The position numbers were made by a program, and so were the translations under genes. Positions 1-7,542 of a DNA stretch of 37,145 nt are shown here, piece after piece (position 1 is the first letter of the stretch; each line of letters begins with the position of its first letter). Below the pieces are notes generated by a model, which was not told the origin of the DNA, searched no databases, and saw nothing but the letters and a program-made list of their open reading frames with translations. Location of the stretch: positions 1 to 37,145 of the forward strand of contig JAEUKZ010000174.1 in the NCBI GenBank assembly GCA_016793045.1, read 5' to 3'. Source of the DNA: Alphaproteobacteria bacterium (GTDB lineage: Bacteria; Pseudomonadota; Alphaproteobacteria; CACIAM-22H2).

Positions 1-1
1 G

Positions 2-163
2 CGCGTCGACGTCGAGCATCCGACCGGGTTCTTCAGCGTCGACATGGCGATCGAGCGGGCCGGCGACGAGGTCAGGGTCCTGCGCTCCGCGCTGCTGAGG
101 ACATGCCGCAAGCTGATGTCCGGCGAGGTCTTCGTACCCGACGTCTCCTGGAGGGAAGTGTGA
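2..163 (+). CDS. PrpF-family protein (4-oxalomesaconate tautomerase-like), C-terminal end only
   Basis: This frame is open from the window edge to a TGA at 161-163 and gives 53 residues. They include a GFFSVDM stretch and end with a segment reading LLRTCRKLMSGEVFVP, which resembles the C-terminal end of PrpF-like isomerases such as 4-oxalomesaconate tautomerase (GalD), where R-T-A-R-K-L-M-D-G-x-V is typical. Such enzymes interconvert keto and enol dicarboxylic or tricarboxylic acids in methylcitrate or gallate/protocatechuate pathways. The stop overlaps the next ATG (TGATG), which suggests translational coupling in one operon. Only the tail is visible, so the substrate cannot be assigned. The family call is an inference from a short match. 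Confidence 0.6.
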   Translation, partial: RVDVEHPTGFFSVDMAIERAGDEVRVLRSALLRTCRKLMSGEVFVPDVSWREV

Positions 164-1092
164 TGGCGACGATATCCGCGGTCGCGTTGATCGGTTTCGG
201 CGAGGTCGGCGGCATCCTTGCGCGCGAACTCGCGGCGGCCGGCGTATCCGATGTCCGCGCCTTCGACATTGCCTTCGCCGATTCGCAGAGCCGCCAGTCG
301 AAGGCGGCGCTCGATGCTGCCGTCCGCGTCGAGCGGACGGCACGTGCGGCGCTGGCGGGCGCCGAACTGGCGATCAGCGCCGTCACCGCCGGGGCGGCGC
401 TGGATGCGGCAGTAAGCTGCGCCGCATCGCTCGGGCGCGGAACGTTCTTCCTCGATCTCAATTCGGTGGCGCCGGCGACCAAGGTCGAGGCTGCGGCGAT
501 CGTCGATCGTGCCGGCGGCCGCTATGTCGAGGCGGCGGTCATGGCGCCGGTGCCGCCGAAGGGACTGAAGACGCCCATCCTGCTCGGCGGCCGGCACGCG
601 CCGGCGCTGCTCGACGCGATCGCGACATGGCCGCATGCGGCGCGGGTCTACTCGGACCGCGTCGGCGCCGCCTCCTCGGTGAAGATGTGCCGCAGCGTGA
701 TGATCAAGGGGCTGGAGGCGCTGACGATCGAGTGCGCGCTGGCAGCAAGCCGCTACGGCGTACTCGACGACGTGCTCGCGTCGCTGTCGGACACGTTCCC
801 CGGCCAGGACTGGAATGCCAAGGCGCGCTATCTCATCAGCCGCGCGCTGATCCACGGCCGCCGCCGTGCGGAGGAGATGCGCGAGGTCGCGAAGACCGTC
901 GAGGGTTCCGGCTACGATCCGGTCATGACGCGCGCGATCGTCGCCAAGCAGGACTGGGCGGCCGATCTCGGCGACGTCATCGGCAAGGCGCGAGCCGACG
1001 AAGGCGACCTCCGCGCCCTGCTCGCGCTTCTCGAGTCGCTGCGCGCCGACGACGCTACGCCGGCGCCGAAGCAGGCGGGGGCACGGCCATGA
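163..1092 (+). CDS. NAD(P)-dependent oxidoreductase with DUF1932 C-terminal domain
   Basis: The protein is 309 residues when started at the ATG that overlaps the upstream stop; an upstream in-frame ATG at 103 would lie inside the PrpF-like gene and is less likely. Residues 5-20 carry a Rossmann glycine pattern (ALIGFGEVGG) typical of the 6-phosphogluconate/3-hydroxyisobutyrate dehydrogenase superfamily. The C-terminal half has the DUF1932 region (SVKMCRSVMIKGLEAL, then DPVMTRAIVAKQDWAADLG). It probably reduces or oxidises a hydroxy or oxo acid with NAD(P), in the cytoplasm. Its end overlaps the next gene by ATGA. The coupling to a tautomerase-like gene upstream and a solute-binding protein downstream suggests a catabolic role; the substrate is unknown. 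Confidence 0.85.
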   Translation: MATISAVALIGFGEVGGILARELAAAGVSDVRAFDIAFADSQSRQSKAALDAAVRVERTARAALAGAELAISAVTAGAALDAAVSCAASLGRGTFFLDLNSVAPATKVEAAAIVDRAGGRYVEAAVMAPVPPKGLKTPILLGGRHAPALLDAIATWPHAARVYSDRVGAASSVKMCRSVMIKGLEALTIECALAASRYGVLDDVLASLSDTFPGQDWNAKARYLISRALIHGRRRAEEMREVAKTVEGSGYDPVMTRAIVAKQDWAADLGDVIGKARADEGDLRALLALLESLRADDATPAPKQAGARP

Positions 1093-2678
1093 CGATGCGG
1101 CGATGGTTCGGCGCTTGGTTTCTCGGTCTTGCGCTGGCTGCCGCCGGCGTGGCTGCGCCCGCGGCGGCTGAGACGCCGCGACGGGGCGGAACTCTGGTCT
1201 TCGGCGTCGCCAACGAGCCGAACACGTTCGACTGCCACGCCTCCAACACCTTCGCCGTCCTGCATTTCGTGGCGCCGCACTACTCGACCCTGCTGCGCTT
1301 TGCGCCGGACGACTATCCGCGCATCGTCGGCGGCGTCGCCGAGTCGTGGTCGCCGTCGCCCGATCGCCTGACATGGACCTTCCGCCTGCGCGAGGGCGTG
1401 CGCTTTCACGACGGCTCGGTCCTGACGTCCGAGGACGTCAAGGCGACCTTCGAGCGCCTGCGCGCGCCGCCCTCCGGGGTCGTTTCGATCAGGCGGGCGC
1501 AGTTCGACAACATCGTGGCGATCGAGGCGCCGGACCCGCGCACGGTGGTGATGCGGCTCGATGCGGTCGATACCGCCTACGAATCGACGATGGCGAGCCC
1601 GTGGAACTGCATCTATTCGGCAGCGCTGCTGCGCAGCGACCCGCAATATCCGGAACGCCGGGTGATGGGAACGGGGCCGTTCGTCTTCGGCGAATATCGC
1701 CCGGGCGCACCGTGGACCGGCAGCCGCTTCGACGGCTATTTCGAGCAGGGCCTGCCGTATCTCGACGGGTTCCGCGCGATCCCGATTCAGGGCCAGGCAT
1801 CGATCAATGCGCTGGCCGGCGGCCAGATCATGGCCGAGTTCCGCGGCGTGTCGCCGCCCCAACGCGACCGTATTCGCGCCGCACGCGGCGAGCGCATCCG
1901 TTTCCACGAAGGCGACCGCATCAGCGTCTACATGGTCGCTTTCAACACCGAGCGCACGCCGTTCAGCGATCCGCGCGTGCGCCGGGCGCTCAATCTCGCC
2001 GTCGACCGGCGGGTCGGCGAGGCGGCGATGACCCGCATCTCCAGCGTGCGTACCGCGGGAACGTTTCTGCGTCCTGGCACGCCGATGGGCCCGACGGCAG
2101 AAGAACTCGTGCGCATTCCCGGCTTCGGGCCGGACATGCTCGCCGCGCGGGCCGAAGCGCGCCGCCTGCTGGCGGAGGCCGGTCAGCCCGCATTGCGCAT
2201 CAGGCTCGCGATCCGCAATCTGCCCGAGCCGCACCAGCAGCTCGCGGTCTTTCTGACCGACCAGTGGCGGCAGATCGGCGTGACGACCGAGAACACGCCG
2301 CTTGAGAACGGGCCTTGGCAGGCGACGCTGGCCAGCGGGAACTACGACGCGATCATCGACTTCTCGGCCGATCCGGTCGACGATCCGACCATCCAGCTCG
2401 AGCGCTTCACCTCCTTCGACCGGGCGCCCAACAATGCGACGCGCGCGATCGATCGCACGCTCGACGGCCTGTTCGAGCGCCAGCGGCGTGCGGTCGATCC
2501 GGCGGCGCGCCGTGCGCTGGTCCGCGAATTCGAGGCGCGCGTGATCGGCGAGGCCTACGCGATCCCCCTGTTCTGGGCCTATCGCATCATTCCCATTGCC
2601 GCCAACGTCAAAGGCTGGACGTTCAGCCCGAGTCACTTCCTGTACCAGGACCTCTCGACGGTCTGGATCGACGAGTAG
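1089..2678 (+). CDS. ABC transporter substrate-binding protein, family 5 (peptide/opine/nickel type)
   Basis: A 529-residue exported protein. The chosen ATG overlaps the upstream stop (ATGA) and starts a clear signal peptide: a basic MTMRRW, a hydrophobic stretch, then APAAAET as a cleavage region. The mature part begins RRGGTLVFGVANEPNTFD and later reads ESWSPSPDRLTWTFRLREGVRFHDG, which is diagnostic of the SBP_bac_5 family (DppA/OppA-like). It should bind a solute in the periplasm for an ABC importer, but no permease or ATPase gene lies beside it here, so the partner is elsewhere or lost. Given the neighbours, an aromatic-derived acid is possible, but specificity cannot be read from sequence. 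Confidence 0.92.
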   Translation: MTMRRWFGAWFLGLALAAAGVAAPAAAETPRRGGTLVFGVANEPNTFDCHASNTFAVLHFVAPHYSTLLRFAPDDYPRIVGGVAESWSPSPDRLTWTFRLREGVRFHDGSVLTSEDVKATFERLRAPPSGVVSIRRAQFDNIVAIEAPDPRTVVMRLDAVDTAYESTMASPWNCIYSAALLRSDPQYPERRVMGTGPFVFGEYRPGAPWTGSRFDGYFEQGLPYLDGFRAIPIQGQASINALAGGQIMAEFRGVSPPQRDRIRAARGERIRFHEGDRISVYMVAFNTERTPFSDPRVRRALNLAVDRRVGEAAMTRISSVRTAGTFLRPGTPMGPTAEELVRIPGFGPDMLAARAEARRLLAEAGQPALRIRLAIRNLPEPHQQLAVFLTDQWRQIGVTTENTPLENGPWQATLASGNYDAIIDFSADPVDDPTIQLERFTSFDRAPNNATRAIDRTLDGLFERQRRAVDPAARRALVREFEARVIGEAYAIPLFWAYRIIPIAANVKGWTFSPSHFLYQDLSTVWIDE

Positions 2679-2714
2679 GCCGGCTGAAACCCGATCTGCC
2701 AACGGAGAGCGAAC

Positions 2715-3296
2715 ATGGCACGTGGAGTCGTCGATTTCGAGGGGATGCGCGGCGAAGCGGCGCGGGCGATCCATGCCCTGCGGCCCGGCGTCGGCAGCGC
2801 CTTCACGATCACCAAGATCGGACATGTCGTGCTCAAGGTGCGTGACGTGGCGCTGTCGGCCACCTTCTACACCAAGGTTCTCGGTTTCAGGATCTCCGAC
2901 TACTACCCCGACACGATGATGACCGGGACGATGGTGTTCATGCGCTGCAATGCCGACCATCATGGCGTGGCACTGGTCGGCGGCGCGACCGACGATGCGC
3001 GCGGAAGAGAGATGCATCACATGGCCTTTGCCGTCGACACCCTCGACGAGGTGTTCAAGGCGCGCGAACACTTGAAGTCGTGCGGCGTGAACATCGAGTT
3101 CGAGGGCCGCCGCCGCGCCGGCTGCCAGATCGCCATCGAGTTCCGCGATCCCGACGGCCATTGGCTCGAAATCTACTGGGGGCTCGACCAGGTCGGACCG
3201 GACGGCGCGATCCGCCCGCCGGAGGAATGGCGCGAGGCGTTCTCGCTCGAGGATGCGGTGCGCGACTTCCCGCCGGGGCAGGGTCCCCGCCGCTGA
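2715..3296 (+). CDS. VOC-superfamily protein (glyoxalase / extradiol dioxygenase fold)
   Basis: A 193-residue protein preceded by a GGAGAGCGAAC ribosome-binding region 36 bp after the solute-binding protein gene. It has a beta-alpha-beta-beta-beta layout, with the likely metal ligands of the vicinal oxygen chelate fold visible: His37 in KIGHVVLKV, His101 or His102 in MHHMAF, and Glu152 in GHWLEIYWG. These positions fit a type I extradiol dioxygenase-like or related enzyme using Fe(II), Mn(II) or another divalent metal. About 30 residues precede the first ligand strand. It lies in a run of genes with lower-pathway aromatic catabolism flavour, so a ring-cleavage or lyase function is plausible. 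The actual reaction is not determined. Confidence 0.82.
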   Translation: MARGVVDFEGMRGEAARAIHALRPGVGSAFTITKIGHVVLKVRDVALSATFYTKVLGFRISDYYPDTMMTGTMVFMRCNADHHGVALVGGATDDARGREMHHMAFAVDTLDEVFKAREHLKSCGVNIEFEGRRRAGCQIAIEFRDPDGHWLEIYWGLDQVGPDGAIRPPEEWREAFSLEDAVRDFPPGQGPRR

Positions 3297-3425
3297 TCAT
3301 CCGCTCGGTCGACGATCGCTTCGCCGCGGCGCCCGATCACCGGTGACCGCCTGGCCCGTGTGCCGTAGCATGATGCGCGCGCGGCGAATGGGCGCGCGAG
3401 TCGGCGAACGGATGGAGGGGGCGGC

Positions 3426-4901
3426 GTGAGCGAGGCGGGGGAGTCGGCGGCGCTCGAAGAGCGTGCCACGCAGGTGCGGCGGACCGCGGCGGTCGACGGC
3501 CGCGAGATCACATACACGGCGCGCGCCGAGACACTCGTGCTGCGCCACGATCCGGACAATCCCATTGGGGATGTCGCCGGACTGGCGCCGGGCCAGCCCC
3601 TCGCCGAGATCTTCGTGACGTCCTACACCCTCGACGGCGGCGACGGTGCAGCGGGGCGTCCGGTCACCTTCGCCTTCAACGGCGGCCCTGGCTCGTCGTC
3701 GGCATGGCTGCATCTCGGGCTGCTCGGTCCACGGCGCATGCCGGTCACGGCCGGGCGCACGATTCCGCCCTTCGCGCTGATCGACAACGAGTTCTCGCTG
3801 CTGTCCGAAAGCGACATCGTGCTGATCGACCCGGTCTCGACCGGCTTCAGCCGCATCGCGCCTGGTGTCGACGTCGCCCGGTTTCTCGATGTCGAGCCGG
3901 ACGTGCAGTTGGTTGCCGCGGCCATCCTGCGCTGGATCGCCGCGAACGGCCGCTGGCTCTCGCCGAAATACATCCTCGGCGAGAGCTACGGCGGCATCCG
4001 CGGGCCGTTGCTGGTGCGCCATCTTCAGGCTCGGCACAATGTCTTCCCGTCCGGGTTGATCCTGATCTCGCCGGCGCTCGACTATGGGGCGCTGCGCTTC
4101 CACCCCGGCAACGACCTTCCCTGCATGACGTTCCTGCCGACCTATGCGGCCGCGGGCTGGTTTCACCGCGGCGGCGCGGAAGGCGGTGCGGCCGCGCTTC
4201 ATGCACGGGTTGCCGAGGCGGAGGCCTTCGCGTCGAGCGACTATGCGCTCGCCCTGCTGCACGGCGACCGGCTCTCGGCGGCTGCGCGCGGCGAGGTTGC
4301 GCGGCGGATCGCCGGGCTGACGGGCCTCGCGCCGGAGTTTGTGGCGCACGCCAATTTGCGGATCAGCGAGCCGCGCTTCAGACGCGAACTCCTGAAGGAC
4401 CGCAGGCAGCTCATCGGGCGCGCCGATGCGCGCTTCACCGCGATCGACTCCGATCCCACCGGTGCTCCGATCACGCCCGACGATGACGCGTCGGTCTACA
4501 TCGTGGTCGGCGCGCCCTATGCGGCGGCACTCAACGCCTATGTGCGCGACGATCTCGGCCATGCGCCGCAGCGCCGCTACGAGATTTTCCATCCGACCGT
4601 GAAGAACGAATGGAAATACGCGGCATGGCGCAATCGCTACGTCAATGTCGGCGAGGCGCTACGCACCGAGATCTGCCGCAACCCGCGCCTCAGGGTCTAT
4701 GTCGCGACCGGTCTGTTCGACCTCGCGACGCCCCACTTCCAGGCCGACTATGCGCTCGACCATCTCGGCCTCGACGCGTCGCAACGCGCCGCCATCACGA
4801 CGGCGCGCTTCGATGCCGGGCACATGATGTACATCCACGACGAATCGCTGGCACGTCTCGCGCGCGACCTGCGCGCATTCGTGCGGTCCGGCGGCGAGTG
4901 A
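3426..4901 (+). CDS. Peptidase S10 family serine carboxypeptidase-like protein
   Basis: A 491-residue protein with a GTG start; GGAGGGGGCGGC immediately upstream is a strong ribosome-binding site and fixes this start. The family markers are FAFNGGPGSSSAWLHLG (oxyanion region), ILGESYGG with the nucleophile Ser at about residue 187, a candidate Asp in GLFDLATP and a candidate His in DAGHMMYIH near the C-terminus, in the correct Ser-Asp-His order. S10 enzymes remove C-terminal residues from peptides at acidic pH or act as acyltransferases. No signal peptide is apparent in the acidic N-terminus, which would leave it in the cytoplasm, unlike secreted relatives. It could act on peptides or on acyl conjugates of aromatic acids; the second idea is only inference from context. 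Confidence 0.9.
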   Translation: MSEAGESAALEERATQVRRTAAVDGREITYTARAETLVLRHDPDNPIGDVAGLAPGQPLAEIFVTSYTLDGGDGAAGRPVTFAFNGGPGSSSAWLHLGLLGPRRMPVTAGRTIPPFALIDNEFSLLSESDIVLIDPVSTGFSRIAPGVDVARFLDVEPDVQLVAAAILRWIAANGRWLSPKYILGESYGGIRGPLLVRHLQARHNVFPSGLILISPALDYGALRFHPGNDLPCMTFLPTYAAAGWFHRGGAEGGAAALHARVAEAEAFASSDYALALLHGDRLSAAARGEVARRIAGLTGLAPEFVAHANLRISEPRFRRELLKDRRQLIGRADARFTAIDSDPTGAPITPDDDASVYIVVGAPYAAALNAYVRDDLGHAPQRRYEIFHPTVKNEWKYAAWRNRYVNVGEALRTEICRNPRLRVYVATGLFDLATPHFQADYALDHLGLDASQRAAITTARFDAGHMMYIHDESLARLARDLRAFVRSGGE

Positions 4902-4919
4902 CGCGGAGCGGTCGGCGCC

Positions 4920-5621
4920 CTACTTGCGCTTGCTCGCCTCGTAGCGCGCCTTGGTCTCGGCGTTCGGCGGGTAGAGGCCGGGCAGAGGCACGCCGCGCTC
5001 GACTTCGTGCATGATCCACGCCTCGAGCATCTCCTGGTCGACCGCGGCCGCGACGACATCGTTGAGCAGAGCCCCAGGGATCAGGGTCGCACCGTCGTCG
5101 TCGGCGACGACCACGTCGTCCGGGAACACGGCGACGCCGCCGCAGCCGATCGGCTCCTGCCAGTTGACGAAGGTAAGGCCCGCGACCGAGGGCGGCGCCG
5201 CGGCGCCCCGGCACCAGACCGGCAGCCCGGTGCCGAGCACGCCGGCGAGATCGCGCACCACGCCGTCGGTCACCAGTGCGGTCACGCCGCGCTTGGCCAT
5301 GCGCGCGCACAGGATGTCGCCGAAGATGCCGGCATCGGTGATTCCCATCGCGTCGACCACCGTGATGCAGCCTTCCGGCATCGCCTCGATGGCGGCGCGG
5401 GTCGAGCGCGGCGAGGCCCAGGATTCGGGCGTGGCGAGATCCTCGCGGGCGGGCACGAATCGCAGAGTGAAGGCGCGGCCGACCAGCCGCTTGCCGCCCG
5501 GCCGCAGCGGCTTGGCGCCGCGCATCCACACATTGCGCAGCCCCTTCTTGAGCAGGATGGTCGTCAGGGTGGCGGTCGAAACCGCGGCAAGCGCTTCGGC
5601 GATCTTCGGATCAAGCGACAT
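4920..5621 (-). CDS. RraA-like / HMG aldolase-family protein
   Basis: A 233-residue protein on the minus strand, convergent with the S10 gene 18 bp away, with GAGCCAGAG ahead of its ATG. It carries the RraA/dimethylmenaquinone-methyltransferase-like fold signature: FGDILCARMAKRGVTALVTDGVVRD, where the G-D and R-D pairs form the metal and substrate site in class II pyruvate aldolases such as 4-carboxy-4-hydroxy-2-oxoadipate (CHA) or HMG aldolase. The C-terminus includes VFPDDVVVADDDGATLIP. Together with the PrpF-like tail at the window start, this would fit the last steps of protocatechuate 4,5-cleavage or gallate degradation. The alternative is a general RraA-family protein of unknown role, since the family is broad. 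Confidence 0.82.
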   Translation of the reverse strand: MSLDPKIAEALAAVSTATLTTILLKKGLRNVWMRGAKPLRPGGKRLVGRAFTLRFVPAREDLATPESWASPRSTRAAIEAMPEGCITVVDAMGITDAGIFGDILCARMAKRGVTALVTDGVVRDLAGVLGTGLPVWCRGAAAPPSVAGLTFVNWQEPIGCGGVAVFPDDVVVADDDGATLIPGALLNDVVAAAVDQEMLEAWIMHEVERGVPLPGLYPPNAETKARYEASKRK

Positions 5622-5725
5622 CTCTGGCTCCTCGGCTGGACCTCAGGCCGGGGCAGACGGCACCCGGACGGCGGAACGAGCGGGTGATGTAGCAGGCCCG
5701 CCGGGCCAGGTGAAGGGCAGCGCAG

Positions 5726-6445
5726 CTATTTGCGGTTCTCGACGCTCAGGATCAGCGTCACGTTGGCCCGCTCGATCCGCGAGAGCGAGACTTCGCGCGC
5801 GACCGGCCGATACCACGCCTGGCGGGCGAAATAGTCCTGCAGATCGGCGGAATCGAAGATCCGGCCGCGCCGTGCATAGATCTCGTTGCGCGCCAATCGA
5901 AGCTGCGCGCGCGTCAGCGGCTCGAGCTCGGCCACCGCCAGCAGGCGCTCGCTCGAGTCCGGAAAGATCATGCCCTCGACCGCAGGCTTGGGTCCGGTCG
6001 AAGGCGGTACGCCACTCGGAGCCGCTTCGAGCGGGCCGCCCGGCCCGAACGCCGCGATCAGATGCTCGATGTCGACGATCCGTGCCTCGGTGCGCTCGAC
6101 GAGGCAGGTGTTCTCGGCGAGCGCCTCGGTCATGTCGCAGCACAGCATGGCGCGGCGCTCCCAGGCGCAGGTGGCGCCGCGAAAGCGTTCCCAGGCCGAC
6201 TGCGCCTGGGCGAAGCCGTCACGCTCCGCGTCCGAACGGAGCAGCGGGCGCAGGCTTCGGAGCAGATCGCCGAGGCGTGCATCGACCCGTGCGCGCTCGC
6301 CCTCCCAGCACCGGGTCGCCGCGGCCTCGTTCTGCGCCGCCTGCAGACAGGCTTCGATCTGCGGCGACAGCGCCAGCGCGGGGGCGGGGCCAGCCAGTAT
6401 CGCGATCGCGCCAAACGCCGATGCGGCCTTGCGGATGGAGATCAT
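5726..6445 (-). CDS. Exported LprI-like (DUF1311) and YARHG domain protein
   Basis: The protein is 239 residues if started at the ATG giving MISIRKAAS. That start opens a signal peptide ending near APALALS and is preceded by a G-rich stretch; the longer open frame upstream has no protein-like content. Residues 28-120 have six cysteines, and the pattern EACLQ…CWEGE…WERFRGATCAWER matches the lysozyme-inhibitor LprI/DUF1311 family. Residues about 175-235 hold a YARHG domain (ARNEIYARRGRIF, then YFARQAWYRP). Both modules are extracytoplasmic, so a periplasmic or surface protein is expected, perhaps involved in envelope protection. An FNR-like box at 6533-6546 lies 88 bp upstream. The true ligand is unknown. 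Confidence 0.85.
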   Translation of the reverse strand: MISIRKAASAFGAIAILAGPAPALALSPQIEACLQAAQNEAAATRCWEGERARVDARLGDLLRSLRPLLRSDAERDGFAQAQSAWERFRGATCAWERRAMLCCDMTEALAENTCLVERTEARIVDIEHLIAAFGPGGPLEAAPSGVPPSTGPKPAVEGMIFPDSSERLLAVAELEPLTRAQLRLARNEIYARRGRIFDSADLQDYFARQAWYRPVAREVSLSRIERANVTLILSVENRK

Positions 6446-6532
6446 CGCGCCCCCGTTGAGTTGGGCCGCGCCACCGGGGCGCGGCCGCGTGTCGTTGCGT
6501 GAAGAACCTGCCGCGGCGCCGCCGCGGTCTCG

Positions 6533-6546
6533 TTGACCTGGATCAA
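6533..6546. promoter_or_regulatory. FNR/FixK-type box
   Basis: TTGACCTGGATCAA matches the FNR/Anr/FixK consensus TTGAT-N4-ATCAA at 9 of 10 half-site positions. It lies between the divergent LprI-YARHG gene (start 6445) and FAH-family gene (start 6666), so it could serve either. For a class II promoter centred at -41.5, transcripts would begin near 6498 (minus) or 6581 (plus). Match is by eye; binding is inferred. Confidence 0.55.
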
Positions 6547-6665
6547 CCGCAGCTGAATCGCGCTGTTGCCCGCCCCGGCGGCATCGGGTTTCATCTCCGT
6601 CGCGGTCATTCCGACCGACGGCGCACGACCGCCGTCCCGTTTCACGCAGCGCGACTGGAGCACGC

Positions 6666-7538
6666 ATGAAGATCTGCCGGTTCAACGACGACCGCCTCGG
6701 CCTGGTGCGCGACGACACGATCCACGACGTGACGTCGGTGCTCGAAATGCTGCCGCCGCTGCGCTGGCCGGTCCCCCCGGGCGACCAGTTCATCGCCAAT
6801 CTCGACCGGCTGCGGCCGGAGATCGAGAAGCGCGCCGTCGGCGGCCGCGTCCACGCGGTCGGTGCGGTGACCCTGCGCAGCCCGGTCGCCAATCCGTCGA
6901 AGCTGATCGCGGCGCCGCTCAACTACACGCTCCACGTCGACGAGTCGGCGAAGGATGCCGGCATCCATCACGGTGTCCACCTGCCGGGCTTCGAGGGATT
7001 CGCCTCGCCGGTGGACAAGTTCGGTTTGTTCCTCAAGGCCGGGTCGTCGCTGGTCGGCGCCGGGGACGGCGTGACGATCAATTTCCCGAACCGGCGCAAT
7101 GACCACGAGGTCGAGCTTGCGGTCGTGATCGGCCGCGGCGGGCGCAACATCGCGGAGGCTGCGGCGCGGTCGCACATCGCGGGCTATGCCATCGGCCTCG
7201 ACATGACCGTCCGCGGTACCGAAGACCGCAGCTTCCGCAAGTCGGCGGACAGCTATTCGGTGCTCGGACCCTGGCTGGTCACCGCCGACGAAATCGCCGA
7301 TCCCGGCAACCTCGACTTCTGGATCCGCGTCGGCAACGAGCGCCGGCAGGCGTCGAATACGCGCGACCTCCTTGTCGGCATCGACCGGCTGATCGCGCTG
7401 GCTTCATCCTGCTACACGCTCTACCCGGGCGACGTGATCTTCACCGGCACGCCGGACGGCGTGAACACGGTCAAGCCGGGCGACACCATGGTCGCGTGGA
7501 TCGACAGGATCGGCGAGATGACCGTCGCGGTTCGCTGA
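6666..7538 (+). CDS. Fumarylacetoacetate hydrolase (FAH) family protein
   Basis: A 290-residue cytoplasmic protein with a GACTGGAGCACGC leader before its ATG. The catalytic FAH core is clear: NDHEVELAVVIGRGGRNI carries the metal-binding Glu pair, AIGLDMTVRG the metal Asp, and TLYPGDVIFTGTPDGVNTVKPGD the C-terminal signature. Members hydrolyse or decarboxylate/hydrate diketo acids with Mg2+ (5-oxopent-3-ene-1,2,5-tricarboxylate decarboxylase, acylpyruvase, 2-hydroxyhepta-diene-dioate isomerase, 2,4-diketo-3-deoxy-L-rhamnonate hydrolase). It fits with the other meta-cleavage-like genes in this segment, but the family has too many activities to choose one. It ends 4 bp from the convergent glycosyltransferase. 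Confidence 0.9.
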   Translation: MKICRFNDDRLGLVRDDTIHDVTSVLEMLPPLRWPVPPGDQFIANLDRLRPEIEKRAVGGRVHAVGAVTLRSPVANPSKLIAAPLNYTLHVDESAKDAGIHHGVHLPGFEGFASPVDKFGLFLKAGSSLVGAGDGVTINFPNRRNDHEVELAVVIGRGGRNIAEAAARSHIAGYAIGLDMTVRGTEDRSFRKSADSYSVLGPWLVTADEIADPGNLDFWIRVGNERRQASNTRDLLVGIDRLIALASSCYTLYPGDVIFTGTPDGVNTVKPGDTMVAWIDRIGEMTVAVR

Positions 7539-7542
7539 TCGC

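Noticed and set aside
912-3161. A 749-codon minus-strand frame opposite the solute-binding protein and VOC genes
   Set aside because: No recognisable domain, biased composition, and good genes on the plus strand.
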